Positions 26,337 to 37,161 of a DNA stretch of 64,000 nucleotides are shown one piece after another (positions within the stretch are counted from its first letter, which is position 1; each line of letters opens with the position of its first letter). The notes under the pieces are model-generated. The model was not told where the DNA came from. It worked only from the letters and a program-made list of their open reading frames with translations, and did no database searches. Location of the stretch: contig JAUPFP010000004.1 in assembly GCA_036925085.1 (NCBI GenBank), positions 2,990,001 to 3,054,000 of the forward strand, in the 5' to 3' direction. The position numbers were made by a program, and so were the translations under genes. Source of the stretch: Brachycybe producta. Lineage: Eukaryota > Arthropoda > Diplopoda > Playtdesmida > Andrognathidae.

Positions 26337-26531
26337 CATACTGTAGTTATTAAACTTTTATTATGACATTACACTATTTCGTACAGCGTTAATTATAATT
26401 ATTATATATATATGTAGTGACATACTAATTAATTATTTAAAAAAGAATTTAAATACATTACTTTTGACAAAATATTTCAAATGGTGAATTATAATAATAC
26501 ATAATTGCTTTTTTTTGTTATCTATTTACAG

Positions 26532-26631
26532 CTTGGGTTTTAGGGTGGTTCATGTGCAAAACTGTTGCCTACGTTCAAGGTTTATCAGTTGCTGCTTCCA
26601 TCTACAGCTTAGTAGCAGTATCATTCGATAG
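26532..26631 (+). CDS. GPCR exon: TM3 with conserved Cys and DR of the DRY/DRF motif
   Basis: The exon is 100 nt with acceptor TTTACAG and donor GTAAG. It starts with two bases of a split codon and ends in AG of the Arg codon completed by the next exon. Confidence 0.9.
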
Positions 26632-27946
26632 GTAAGAAAAATCAATTTACGTTCAAAAAAAAAATGTAGCAACTTCTATGTCAAATCTTTTTTTTTAATA
26701 ATGATTTTAACAACAAAAATTCATAATTATGTTAAAAACTAGAAAAGTAAACGAATGAGCTAAAGATGTTTTATCTGCCTGTATTTTTTAAAAAACAAAC
26801 TTTTTATTGCAGTTTGAAAGAAAAAAAAACATTTTGCCCACAAATACGCAGCTTGCTTCACACGAACCACCATTAAAATCAATGGTCTCCTGACAAACAG
26901 AGGATGGTTGCCACTTGTGGCATAACTCGTCTACTCATTGCCACTGCGTGCAGTGCAAAAAAAAACAATGTCGCTATCTCGTGTGAAAAGCCCTTATTTA
27001 ATCAATTGTCTGCAATAAACCTATCACTTTATAAATTTGTACGTGTGTTGCCGACCGTAGAATATTTCTTTACTCTTCTAGTTTCTAATATAATTTTAAT
27101 TTTCTTCTTAATGTTGTTTTCAAATACTAAGAGACAATAAAGATCTCCGATGAGACCATGCACTCAATGATTTTCTTATTTATTTTTTTTTTTGACAAAA
27201 CTTTTCTAAATTTTAGGTTTTTGGCAATTTCGTATCCACTACGCTGTCAACTAACCCGAGCTCGAGCTAAGATAGTCATAGTGATCATCTGGGCCGTGGC
27301 TTCTGTAATTCCAGTACCATGGGCTATGTATTTCGATCTAGATGAAATTTCTCCTGACCATCCAGGTTTATATATTTGTCAGGAATCGTGGCCAAGTACA
27401 AAAGCGGAAAATCTCTATTTTGGGATCGGCAACTTATTGCTCTGTTACCTTCTACCTTTACTTATTATTTCTTATTGTTACATCATGATATGGGCTAGAG
27501 TGTGTAGTCGAAGTATCATAGGTGAAACAAAAGATGGTCAAATGGAAAACATGATGCAGAAATCCAAAGTCAAAGTCATCAAAATGTTGGTGGTCGTTGT
27601 TTTTTTCTTCATGTTGTCGTGGCTACCACTCTACATTATTTTTGCTCGCGTTAAATTTGGTAGCGAGCTCGGTCCAGTCGAAGTGAAAAGTATTTCCATC
27701 ATTGCTCCAGTGGCTCAGTGGATGGGTTCGGCCAACAGTTGCATCAATCCCATTCTGTACGCCTTCTTCAACAACAAGTTTCGTAAAGGGTTTGTGGACA
27801 TTGTTAAAAGTAGACAATGTTGTGGTAAAATGGGCAGAAAGTACGAGGACGAATTCTGCAGCACTTTTAGAAGAACAGATTTTCAAAAATCTCGACAGTG
27901 GAGACACGAAACTCAAGTAGATTTTGTATCTACGAGTGGTTTATGA
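26532..27946 (+). CDS. Class A neuropeptide GPCR, SIFamide/NPFF-receptor-like; 3' two exons
   Basis: This is a G-protein-coupled receptor for an amidated neuropeptide, acting in the plasma membrane. Two exons (26532..26631 and 27217..27946) join across a 585-bp GT-AG intron with a split Arg codon, forming the DRF motif at the end of TM3. The first carries [20 protein letters not shown], with the conserved TM3 Cys and VQGxSVAAS typical of NPFF/SIFamide receptors. The second has TM4 ([17 protein letters not shown]), the ECL2 Cys (YICQ), TM5 ([20 protein letters not shown]), a loop with [22 protein letters not shown]6 ([14 protein letters not shown]), TM7 NPILY and a Cys pair for palmitoylation (SRQCCGK). 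The stop is TGA at 27944. N-terminus, TM1 and TM2 must lie on exons upstream; the first base of the split Trp-preceding codon is also there. The SIFamide assignment rests on memory of the family. Confidence 0.9.
26735..27100. mobile_element. Palindromic element family 1, copy F, in the GPCR intron
   Basis: GTTAAAAACTAGAAAAGTAA on the left and ACTCTTCTAGTTTCTAATAT on the right are the mirrored family motif. The centre (about 26845-26998) is foreign, with GCTTGCTTCACACGA and TCGTGTGAAAAG as possible short TIRs of an inserted element. Confidence 0.65.
27217..27946 (+). CDS. GPCR terminal exon: TM4 to C-terminus
   Basis: The exon is 730 nt, begins with G completing the DRF arginine and ends with TGA. 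The open frame runs further upstream to 27158 but that part is intron. It carries TM4-TM7 and a C-terminal tail of about 65 residues. Confidence 0.93.
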
Positions 27947-28443
27947 AACATATACAGTAATATACTGTATTTCATATATTTATTAATTTACATATTGATA
28001 TAAAAAGGCACGATTCTTAATTATATACAGTATATCTAACACTGTCTTATTACAATCTAAGGTTAAAAACATAGTGAAGTATCGACTAAACAAACACATT
28101 GTCTTCAATGTACCTTTGCATAGTAGAGCATCGACTCTTGTATAAAAGCATTGATTGTATCAAGGAAGCAAATATGTTGTTCTTCTCTAAATGCTTTGGT
28201 CAATGGCTAAACACAGGGATGTTGATTGGTGATTGGAAGGTCATTTACGCTGTCTTTTTCTATTGTTTAGCAAAATATAACCTTCATTCTAACTGTGAAC
28301 ACGCAGTTCGATTCTGTGATTTAGCCGATACTCCACTAAGTTCTCACTCTTAAGGCCCAGTATTATTAAAATGAAAGAATTGTTATGTGACTCATTGTCG
28401 TACTTGCAGCAGATTTCATTTGATTGTCGACCTGACATGCAAG
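27947..28443 (+). other. Region downstream of the GPCR stop
   Basis: Probable 3' UTR and intergenic DNA. An ATATACTGTATTTCATATA palindromic stretch lies at about 27958. No clear end of transcription could be chosen. Confidence 0.4.
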
Positions 28444-28728
28444 CAGGGGGGGGGGACGGACGGATCGACATTAGGGCTAATTAGAATGAGTCTAGGGCCG
28501 CAAATTTTTAGGGGGCTCCCAAGACATAATGTAAAGTATTGTGTAGTTGTTAAAAGAGAGGTATTAGCCTGAAAATAATAACTACAATATTTAAAAAAAA
28601 ATTAAAACAGTATATTTTTTACTGTATATGCTACAAAAAGCATTTATAAACTTTATTAAAACTTTTTTAAAAAGGGTCCCAGACAGACCACAAGCTCAGA
28701 GCCCTCCAAAAAGCCAGATCCGCCCCTG
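28444..28728. mobile_element. hAT-like element, about 285 bp
   Basis: The left end CAGGGGGGGGGGACGGACGG and the right end GATCCGCCCCTG are degenerate inverted repeats. The flanks CATGCAAG and TAGGCAAG agree at 6 of 8 bases, as for an old 8-bp target duplication. Internal GGGGGCTC and GAGCCCTCC are also mirrored. Confidence 0.6.
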
Positions 28729-29554
28729 TAGGCAAGTGTGTCAATTGTGAGGTAACACAGCTGAATCCACAGCGACTTTTTGCAAGTATACTTAAGAGTT
28801 GTGCGTGCTCACAGTGGGACACTGTCCGTGGGTACAAAAGACTTTCTCTATTCTACTTGTCAATTCTACATTACTGGTTGGATTATTGAAACGAGCCACG
28901 TTACCACGCTATCTTTTTTTATAGTGTTCTGATTTTTGGTTGGTGCATATTGAGACAAACTTCTTAAAGTGAATTCGCATTATTTAAACACATTGTTGAG
29001 CTATGTTGTACAACCTGTGGGGTGTTGCAATAGATACATGACAACAAATTGTTGAGTGATGTGGATCCATTTTTAGAGCTGAATCTTTTTTCTTTAAAAA
29101 AAATACTCGTTTAAATAATTCTACCTGTAATCTTGAGTTGACAATCTATTTTTACTTCATGTGTATATCAAAGTGACGTCAATGAAACTTATTTAATGGC
29201 CAACATTAACTATGTTATGAGTTTTAAAATGTGTTCTGCTTTTTTTTTTGATGTAACTTTTGTCTTTATTACTGTTTAAGGCTTATTTTTGCATGTAAAA
29301 AGTAACATTTGTTGAATAAATGAATCCCAGCCTTTCCGGGTGTAAAGTACGTGGCTCCTTTTCAGATCCTTTGTGTTATTACAATACGTAATAATTTAAA
29401 AATATTATTCAATTTAAAAATATGTTTCATTGTCATCAAAGAGTCTAAAATTAAAAATAAATTCCACTAAACTACCGATATTATTGTTTTTTTTATATAT
29501 AATCTTTCCTTACATTAAGATAGTTTATGGACACACTTATTTTATAACTTTTGA
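28729..29554. other. Intergenic, no gene seen
   Basis: AT-rich; an AATAAA at about 29316 could serve the GPCR transcript, but nothing confirms it. Confidence 0.5.
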
Positions 29555-30240
29555 CTATTTCGTTTTTCAGGAGCCAAATTAAGAGAAACTAGTGTTTTAG
29601 AAAACTAGAAGGGTTAGTCTAATCACTTAAAGGTAAATATTTGCATGTTGATATCTTTCAAAATAAACTTTTTATAGACAAAAATTAAGAACAAAATATC
29701 ATCTGTGTAACATTCTGTCATCCGCACGAGCCTCTGAAAGACTTTGAGTTGCCATGTGAACGTGTCAAACAGAAATGTTGATACTCGAGTCTTTTGCTTA
29801 TAAAGGCTGTGTTGCTACTCAAGTACCAGGGACACTAGAATCGGTACCTTAGGAGTCCAGAGGTTAGAAATTGAAGCTGGTGTACAAACTTACAGGTGGT
29901 CCTCCTCCTCCAAAATCGTCCGTTGATTTCGCATAGGTGGGCAGAGAGGTATCATCTTGACGACCTCCGGGCCACCACAAGCATAAGGAAAGACACCTGT
30001 TCTAATTCAATCTATTCATTTTACAGGGCGCGTCTAAAAACTGTTACATCTGCTTAAAGTGGGATCATTTTCAAACGTACATAAAAAAAGCATATTTTGA
30101 AAGATATCGAAGTGTAAAAATACCACTAATTGATTGAGCTACACTTCTAGTTTCTAAAAACACATTGAGGTTTCTCTTCAAGTTTGCACCTGGCAGACAA
30201 AATAATAAAACTACGAGAGGCGTTTAACACTTCAAGACCG
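29555..30240. mobile_element. Palindromic element family 1, copy G, split by an insertion
   Basis: The left arm (TTTTTCAGGAGCCAAATTAA to AAATTAAGAACAAAATATCA) and the right arm (TCTGCTTAAAGTGGGATCAT to AAGACCGCCAGCACCTTAA) are separated by about 335 bp. The family consensus is contiguous across this point. Confidence 0.88.
29706..30042. mobile_element. Unclassified insertion inside copy G
   Basis: CATCTG occurs at both junctions, consistent with a 6-bp target duplication. The insert begins TGTAACATTC and ends AACTGTTA(CA), so short inverted ends (TGTAACA) are possible. It is non-coding and GC-richer than its host. Family unknown. Confidence 0.6.
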
Positions 30241-30244
30241 CCAG

Positions 30245-30980
30245 CACCTTAATGTAGCCTACGGCACGTCCAACGAAATCATCACGTCTAAAAATTAATA
30301 ATCTTCAGAAATTATTGGTGGCAACACTTCAATCGACATCATCATTAAAACACTTAATATTACACAGTATACTTTGCTGAACACATCCGAAAATAGTTTA
30401 TTATCTCTCATATATTATTGGCTCGAATGACCATTATCATCATTGTCATCATCATTAGCAAATAAATCTTGTTACAAGTGTTAGGTAAAACATTTACAAT
30501 AACCTCATTGTTTGGATCATCTCACTTGAGAGTTGTTAATTATATCAACAGAAAAGAAGGATCTAACCACCAACATATATGTACCTCATAGATGCCAACT
30601 TTTCCTCTAAGAACTCACCTAAAATAAGGCCAACCTCTCCTATCTCGCGATAAGAATCAAATTAAACCTACAAAAATATAATTAGAGAGCCCAGCACATG
30701 TTTACACTGTTTGATATATATAATTTATAAAAATTAATGTAACCACAAATATATTTCCATTTTGTAATGGATATGAAATGGTGTCCTCTTCCAAAGTGAG
30801 ATGATTATCTTATTTGATCACTTTAAGTGATCGTTCTTTTTACTCTATTACAACACATACACACTCATCAATGTAGTACTACTTGACAGTTTGATTTTTT
30901 GTTTTCATTTTGTTGATTATGTTTTGTTTGTAAGACACTTAACATGAAAACTACTCAAAAACAGCTTGGTTATAAATATT

Positions 30981-31021
<41 letters not shown>

Positions 31022-31199
31022 TAGTGGTATTTTTTTTTTCCTCTAGGGAAATCAACCAAGTAAACACAATTGAAAGAACAAAGTGTTACCAATTACAAAG
31101 TGCGGTTAGAAAGAAGCGGGGCTCTCGCAATGTGACCCTAGTACAGTAGCTACTTTAAAGTTTATAAGTGATGCAAATAAAAGTTTTTTTTTTAAATAA
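30245..31199. other. Intergenic, no gene seen
   Basis: Contains an (AGC)13 tract at 30981-31019 and AT-rich DNA. Confidence 0.55.
30981..31019. repeat. (AGC)13 microsatellite
   Basis: Thirteen AGC units, not in an open frame I can support. Confidence 0.97.
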
Positions 31200-31450
31200 C
31201 AGCTTTGATGCCAATTATTTTTGAAAATAAACTTTTTTTAGTATGAAGTTTTAAAATGTCAACTTTAATAAAATAAATGATTACTTCAAAGTTGGTAAAA
31301 AAAAAGAGAAATTTTAAGTTTTTAAAAGCTATAAAATAATGAATGTGTGTCACTTCTAAAGATGTTATCAAACCACTTCATTTCTGACCATTTGCCATTC
31401 CAGTTTCTAACAAACTTTCAGCTCCGTCTTAAAGTTGTTTATAAGTATAA
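31200..31450. mobile_element. Palindromic element family 1, decayed copy H
   Basis: GAAAATAAACTTTTTTTAGT and CCAGTTTCTAACAAACTTTC recall the family arms, but most of the rest is not alignable by eye. Confidence 0.35.
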
Positions 31451-31861
31451 TGTATAAGATAATTAGGTTTAGTTTAGTTATGGTATTCTATGCTTTACTC
31501 GCTTTTATTTAACTTCATAATTTGTTTGTTTGTCCACCACCTTCTGAAAAATTTGAAATTAATTCACACCTCAAAGAGTTGAACCCATGACCAACATTAC
31601 TATGGGCTGAGAGACTGAGACACTAACCACTACACCAAAAAGACAAGAACAGATATTGTTGTTTTTCTTGTTTTTTCTTACTTTTTAGACCTTTTTTTTT
31701 ATAAAAGCGAGTACCACAAAAAAACATGATTTTTGTTTAATTTTTTTGTTTTTAAAACAAATTATGTTATTTAGAATCTATTGAGATGTTCGATCTCGTA
31801 ATTTGCTTTATTGTGCGCCTTTGGCACAGCCTATAACACAACCCCGAAACGTTAGCTTAAG

Positions 31862-32660
31862 CCTAGTATACACCGGATTCTTTGTTGCGATACATTGTTG
31901 CAGGGCTGAATCGCGGCTGAATCTCGTCTGTTGCGATTCTGTCCCGCAACAATGTTGAAATGTTTCAGGGCTGAATCGCGTCAGCTCAGATTCATGTTTT
32001 TTGAGTCCCATCGAAATGGGAAACATTTCAACATTGTTGCGAGACATTTCATGGTGTGGACGTCTTTTGAAAGTTGAAACATGAACAAAGACTCAAAGGG
32101 CTCAGTTTGCTTTTAATTATAAAAGACGTCTTTAATAATTAAAAGCAAACTGAGCCCTTTCAGTCTTTTTCAGTGGTCCACGTCGTTTTTTAAGTCTATA
32201 GAACAAGACTTACAAAAATATGTGCACCACTGAAAATATTCTTAAACTAATTGAAAACCTTCTGTAGGAATTGTGTTTGTGGGGAGTTATGGTCTTCTGA
32301 CTACAAAGGAAAATAAAAGAAATGAAATTTAGAAATCCTGCCCCATCTTCCAATTTCAGGGTGTCCAAAAGGCTTAAACCGAATGTGCTCTCAGCTGAGA
32401 AGAGCTTGTGTGCCCACCACCGTTTCTGCTTTATTTGCCCCTCTTTATAAATCATCGTGTAGGCCCATATTGCAAGGGCCACTTCCGCTGGTAATATTTA
32501 CATGCTGAAAGCAAGAAGGAGGAAGAAACACTGAGTGTAGGTGTAGACACGGAACAATGTTGCGGGTCTGAATCGCGTCAGTTGCGATTCTGCCCCGCAA
32601 CATTGAATCGGAGCAGTCCCGCAACAATGTATCGCAACAAAGAATCCGGTGTATACTAGG
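31862..32660. mobile_element. TIR element, 799 bp, identical 40-bp terminal repeats
   Basis: CCTAGTATACACCGGATTCT continuing TTGTTGCGATACATTGTTGC is present at the left end and, exactly inverted, at the right end (40 of 40 bases). Sub-terminal repeats (GCAACAATGTTGAAATGTTT, GAATCGCGTCAG) occur on both sides. A further internal palindrome lies at 32088-32169. There is no coding capacity and I cannot assign the superfamily. Confidence 0.88.
32088..32169. repeat. Internal palindrome of the 799-bp element
   Basis: AAAGGGCTCAGTTTGCTTTT and AATTAT are mirrored by AATAATT and AAAAGCAAACTGAGCCCTTT around AAAAGACGTCTTT; each arm is about 33 bp. Confidence 0.9.
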
Positions 32661-34127
32661 TTTTATACAGGTGTTGCAACATTTCACGATTCGGATGCCA
32701 CTCTGTGTCCAAACCCGTGCATGCTAGCACTTCCTAATCGAAAGAATACGCCATGTGTTTATAAGTTTTCTCCTGGTCTAGCAAATGACCCCAATGACCT
32801 TTTATGTGGCCCAGTAAATATAGAGGTACTAAAATCCGTTCCAGCAATGATTCTCAAACAAAAGCAACAACAAAAAAAAGGTGGTAGATAAAACATAAAA
32901 AAACGTAAAGGAACTTACTGATTGATTTGACAATGTTCAGTCAATTGGAAGCTTGAAAATGTGTCACTATCACTGTTAAACCGGACATTACTAATGATCG
33001 TTATGGTCAAAGCACAAAAAAAAGGACACGCGACTTTTTTTTTGTTACACTGATTTTATATATAAAAAATGATTGTGTCGGAAGCCTTCAAAATGATGTC
33101 AATTTTTTGTCTTCTTTTTTAACACATTGTCATCTACATTTTAACTTTATAGCACATTACATGGAGGAAAAAAATAGAAAGGAATTTCGATAAGAGCCAC
33201 ATCGAACAACTCACACATCAACTCACGTCCTTACCTATTAAGATAACGAATCTCCTGAAAAGTAGTAGTCACAATAATGGCTCCTGTAACTATAAGGGCA
33301 ATGGCACACACGCGACTTTTGAAACACTTTTCGGTGACAAAATGTAGTCGAAGGTCGTTGGGCTGTTGCCTCAAAGTCGCCTGTGTGTGTCAAGGCTCTA
33401 TAACCTAAATAATGCACTCTGGCCAAGAACAAACCTGCTTACGTTATACATTAGTAAAGAATTACATGAAAAGAGTCACTTGTTGAATGCCAGCGCACTG
33501 TTGTGGCAAAGAATGTCCAGATCATTGTTAGTGCATGCAGTCCAAGGCCGTATGATGTCATAAGCCTTTTTCCTTCTCATAAATGACTATGTTCCACTCC
33601 CAGAGTTGCATGAGCCATGGTCAATTTTTAGAGTCCAAAGTTGCACAAATGGCTCTGGCAACCAAACAGCAATTCGAAATGTTATGTAAATGTGTTAAAA
33701 AATGAAGAACAGAATAATTTTCTTTTAATTTAGTTTTTTTTAAAGTTGAAAGTTGTTCCTGAAGAACGTAATTAATTAACAAAATGAATCTTTGCGTTTT
33801 CAATGGCCTTGTTAATGGGTCCAGCAAATTAGCATAATTTATAAGTGTATAAGATATAATTCTTTTGAATATTGCTACCAAACGACCTTCAAATGTTGTT
33901 CATTAGTTATAACAAAGGTTGTAGACAGAGAAGTGGATAAAAGATGGCATTCCTCAAAACACATTTTTTGAGTTTTTTTTTTATAAAAGTTGAATTCGTT
34001 GTGAAACAATTTTGGAAAATGACAAAAAACTATCAAAAGTTAAACTTCTTTTAAAAAAACCACGTTACATACATATCTGTAGCAAACTAGAAAATATCAA
34101 TATGAATCAATAAACTGAACTCTTCTG
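32661..34127. other. Intergenic, with one small TIR-like palindrome
   Basis: No gene seen. At about 33296-33396, GGCACACACGCGACTTTT and AAAGTCGCCTGTGTGTGTC are mirrored and may mark a 100-bp foldback element. Confidence 0.55.
33296..33396. mobile_element. Small foldback element, about 100 bp
   Basis: Inverted arms of about 22 bp (CAATGGCACACACGCGACTT and its mirror AAGTCGCCTGTGTGTGTCAA) with mismatches. Confidence 0.55.
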
Positions 34128-34348
34128 AATCAGGGTTCTCATTACAGAAAAAAAAATCATAAAATTATGACATTTATACCGTATGATTGATTATGTGCCA
34201 TATTCTTATATGACTATTACATTATGGTACCGGTATGTTGTCACAATAATATTTTGAAATTTTCTCTTGTGACTGTTACAATGTTATGACCTAAAGATGA
34301 CAATTTACTGTCATATGACAGTATTAATCCATTTCTGTGATAAGGACC
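34128..34348. mobile_element. Repeat family 2, copy 1
   Basis: It starts GGTTCTCATTACAGAAAAAA and ends ATTTCTGTGATAAGG; the ends are inverted repeats of about 14 bp. It shares ACAATAATATTTTGAAATTT and GATGACAATTTACTGTCATA with two copies at 43.4-44.0 kb. Confidence 0.7.
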
Positions 34349-34614
34349 TAGGATCCAACTTTAAGAAATTCTCAAAATAAATCCAATTTTGAAAAGTTGA
34401 AAATACCATTCATGTGAATGTTTTTTTTTTAAATCATGACGTCATTGTGTCATGAATAAATATAATGAACAAATATTGTCATTGAAACAGAAACATCAAA
34501 TAAAAAGTCACATGGTATTTTTATTTGTTATTCTTGGATTTTATACAAATAAATACCTTGTGTTCATTTAATTTTCATTTTTATTTGGTGAGGAATCACC
34601 TTTTTTTATTTAAA

Positions 34615-34685
34615 GCCGGTTTCTACACAAAGCGTGCACTTGTCACATATTTTCACTTTAAACGCTTTGCGCAGAAATCACGGTA
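34615..34685. repeat. Short palindromic repeat, copy 2
   Basis: It starts GCCGGTTTCTACACAAAGCG and ends GCTTTGCGCAGAAATCACGG, an imperfect inverted repeat around CACTTGTCACATATTTTCAC. It matches the copy at 186-256 in the opposite orientation. Confidence 0.65.
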
Positions 34686-34689
34686 AAGC

Positions 34690-35754
34690 AGAACCTTCAA
34701 TATAGATACCCTCCACACACATAGAAAGTTCTACATTACTCAAATGCAAAATAAAATACTGCTCAAGAATTACATGTAATGGAATCAGTTAGGACTTTTG
34801 CTTTGAGCTGAAAATCAATAGTCCTACAACAAAGGACTAGGCATAATAGTGAAATATTTAATACTATAAATATTTACACTACAGGAATTTGCTTTTTTTG
34901 TTTTAATGTTCAAACTCAAGCGTTTTATGAGCTTTTTTTATATATATAAATCATTACAAAATTGGAAAGATGTTTTCAAGTTTTTCTATTACTAGTAGTA
35001 GAAATCATGAACAAAAAGCGCATTCAATTATCTTATTTTTTATAACAAAAGCTAAATAAAATTGCCTCTTTTTTAGATATGATTAGAAACTATTTCATTA
35101 AAAACAAATCATTTAAAAAAAAGGTTTGCAAAAAAAACTAATAAGATGTTGCAGTTGAATCTTTGTGGAACACTTTTAGAAAAAAAAATGATTTTCATTC
35201 CAAAAACTAAACGCTAAATGTATGTTAGTAGCAAATTGGTTGCAGGGACAATAGCAGTGACCTCACGAAATACAACTTGAATAGTGTTTTAGGACAAGAC
35301 TCAACTGAGATTAGAAAGATGGATAAAAGACACACACAAAAAAGCAATATGTTACAAATGTATTTGATTACAATCTTACAAGATGTAGTAGCTAGGCTCT
35401 GAGTATTTGTTGAAATGGTTCACGGAAATTGAGTCAGGAATGTCGACAAAAGAAAAAAAAGGATAGCAATTAAGACTTATACTGTATTAGACACAAGTAA
35501 GAAGAAGAAAGTTACAAAGACTGGCTAGACACATTCAAACTTTATTTTCTGACTACCATTCAAAAGACTATTATTAGGTCCCTTCCCTTTATATTTAAAT
35601 AAATTCTGAATATTGTAGCCAACTTTTAGAAGAAAATGCCAGAACCATCAACTAAAAAAATCCTACAAACTATACAGTGTGGCAACTGTTTAACACGAAA
35701 TAAAAAGAACCAGAACATTTTTTTGTATTAAGATAGTTTATTAACTACTGTTTT
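34690..35754. other. Intergenic, no gene seen
   Basis: AT-rich DNA without recognised features. Confidence 0.55.
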
Positions 35755-36052
35755 TAGACCTCTGGATATTTTGACTTTCAGGAGCAAAATAAAGAAAAAC
35801 TAGAAAGTGTTTTAGAAACTAAAAGTGTATCTCAGTCACGAGTATTTTCATGTTGATATTTTTCAAAATAAACTGCTTAAAGTTGGGTTATTTTCAAACT
35901 CACATAAAAAGCTTATTTTGGCAGATATCAATGCGAAAATATGATTAAGTAATTGAGCTAAAACACATTCAAGTTTTTCTTCATTTTGCACCCAAAAGAT
36001 AGAATAATCAGAGTTCGAGAAGCAATTACAATTTAAAACCACCTTAAAATAA
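35755..36052. mobile_element. Palindromic element family 1, copy I
   Basis: GACTTTCAGGAGCAAAATAA and TGTTTTAGAAACTAAAAGTG on the left; CACATTCAAGTTTTTCTTCA and ATTTAAAACCACCTTAA on the right. The centre is a little shortened. Confidence 0.87.
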
Positions 36053-36339
36053 TTTTGTGTTAAAATAAAATTTGTAATGTTTTAAGGCAATGATAAAAGT
36101 GCGAAATTTTTATATTTAAAACTAGCATTTTGATTTCGTTTAGACCTATTTAAAAAAAATAGTAATTTTTGAAAGCAAGCAAATTTGGAAAATCTGGCCA
36201 CTAGTTTAAGTTCTTCGTGCATAAACAGGGGTTATTAGTATTACAAAGATACTATCTTAATGCGAATTTCGAAAATGATTTTACATAGATTTTTATTCCC
36301 GAGATTATAAAGAAATTTTTTTGTGTTAACCAATATTTT

Positions 36340-36440
36340 CCAGTTACTCGTTTGGTCTTAAACGAATTTAATTATACGGAAAAACATATCCTAAGAGATC
36401 AGACCGAACATATATTTCGTGTTAATCTGACTCCACTGTA
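36340..36440. mobile_element. Truncated relative of the pogo-like element at 51871
   Basis: Read on the minus strand it begins TACAGTGGAGTCAGATTAAC and contains GATCTCTTAGGATAT and AAATTCGTTTAAG, matching parts of the element at 51871-52044. The other end is lost. Confidence 0.55.
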
Positions 36441-36905
36441 TTTTAATTAATATTGCTTCTATTTTTTTTTAATAAGAAGACTGATTAAAAGCTAATTTTC
36501 CAGTTAACAAATGCTAATGTAGCTCTTAACTAGTCTTTTTTTATTGACAATAAGCACAATTAATTATTTATTGTTCTATCAATTAGTAATCACTGTAGTC
36601 ACTGACATCTTTAAGAAAATGTTTTCTTATTATTTATTATTATTGTTCATACAATTATTGCAATATTTTATATAATATTCAATTAATGGGCATCTGAATA
36701 ATTTTATTTCTTTTAGTTTTTAGTTAACATAACCTTTTTAAAAAACGTTCTTCAGATTTAAAAAAAAACACTTTCATTTAAATATAATAAGTTCATTTCA
36801 CAGTTGAATATAATATATTTCTGTGTGCAAATATTCAACAATAAAGTAAAAGAAGAAAAATTATATTACATTTTGATTAGAAATACATAGCAAACAGATC
36901 AATAC
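36441..36905 (-). other. Region after the cadherin stop (probable 3' UTR)
   Basis: AT-rich sequence downstream of the TAA/TGA at 36906. Several TTTATT motifs (AATAAA on the minus strand), e.g. near 36569, are candidate poly(A) signals; none can be chosen. Confidence 0.4.
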
Positions 36906-37161
36906 TTATTGATTGTGATGATCAAACCTATCTCTTACATTATCCAAGTCGTCATCATCAATGTCGTCTGGGTTTCGACTCCAATTAGAATCTGAACTAC
37001 GACGCATAGATACATTATCGAGACGAGATTTAGTCAAAGGTGGACTTCCACGTTCTGTTGGAGGCGGTACGAGTGAATGACCTCCAGACGGTGCTCTTTG
37101 TCTCGGACGTCGAGATTTGTCTAAATCTAATGTCGATGTGCTAGACAAAGAGTCTTTGTAA
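36906..37161 (-). CDS. Cadherin terminal exon: C-terminal cytoplasmic tail and stop
   Basis: This exon encodes 84 residues plus the stop codon. It is rich in Ser, Pro and Arg, with a PPPTERGSPPL stretch and an acidic run (DDIDDDDLDN) before the last residues DRFDHHNQ. The acceptor is an AG just right of 37161, and the first base completes a codon from the previous exon. There is no obvious class I PDZ ligand at the C-terminus. Confidence 0.85.

Noticed and set aside
27158-27216. An ATG start for the GPCR at 27158
   Set aside because: The stretch is intronic: it includes a poly-T acceptor tract and the receptor's TM3 exon splices in at 27217.
33366-33563. Open frame of 65 codons near 33.4 kb
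   Set aside because: It overlaps a small foldback element and has no recognisable domain.
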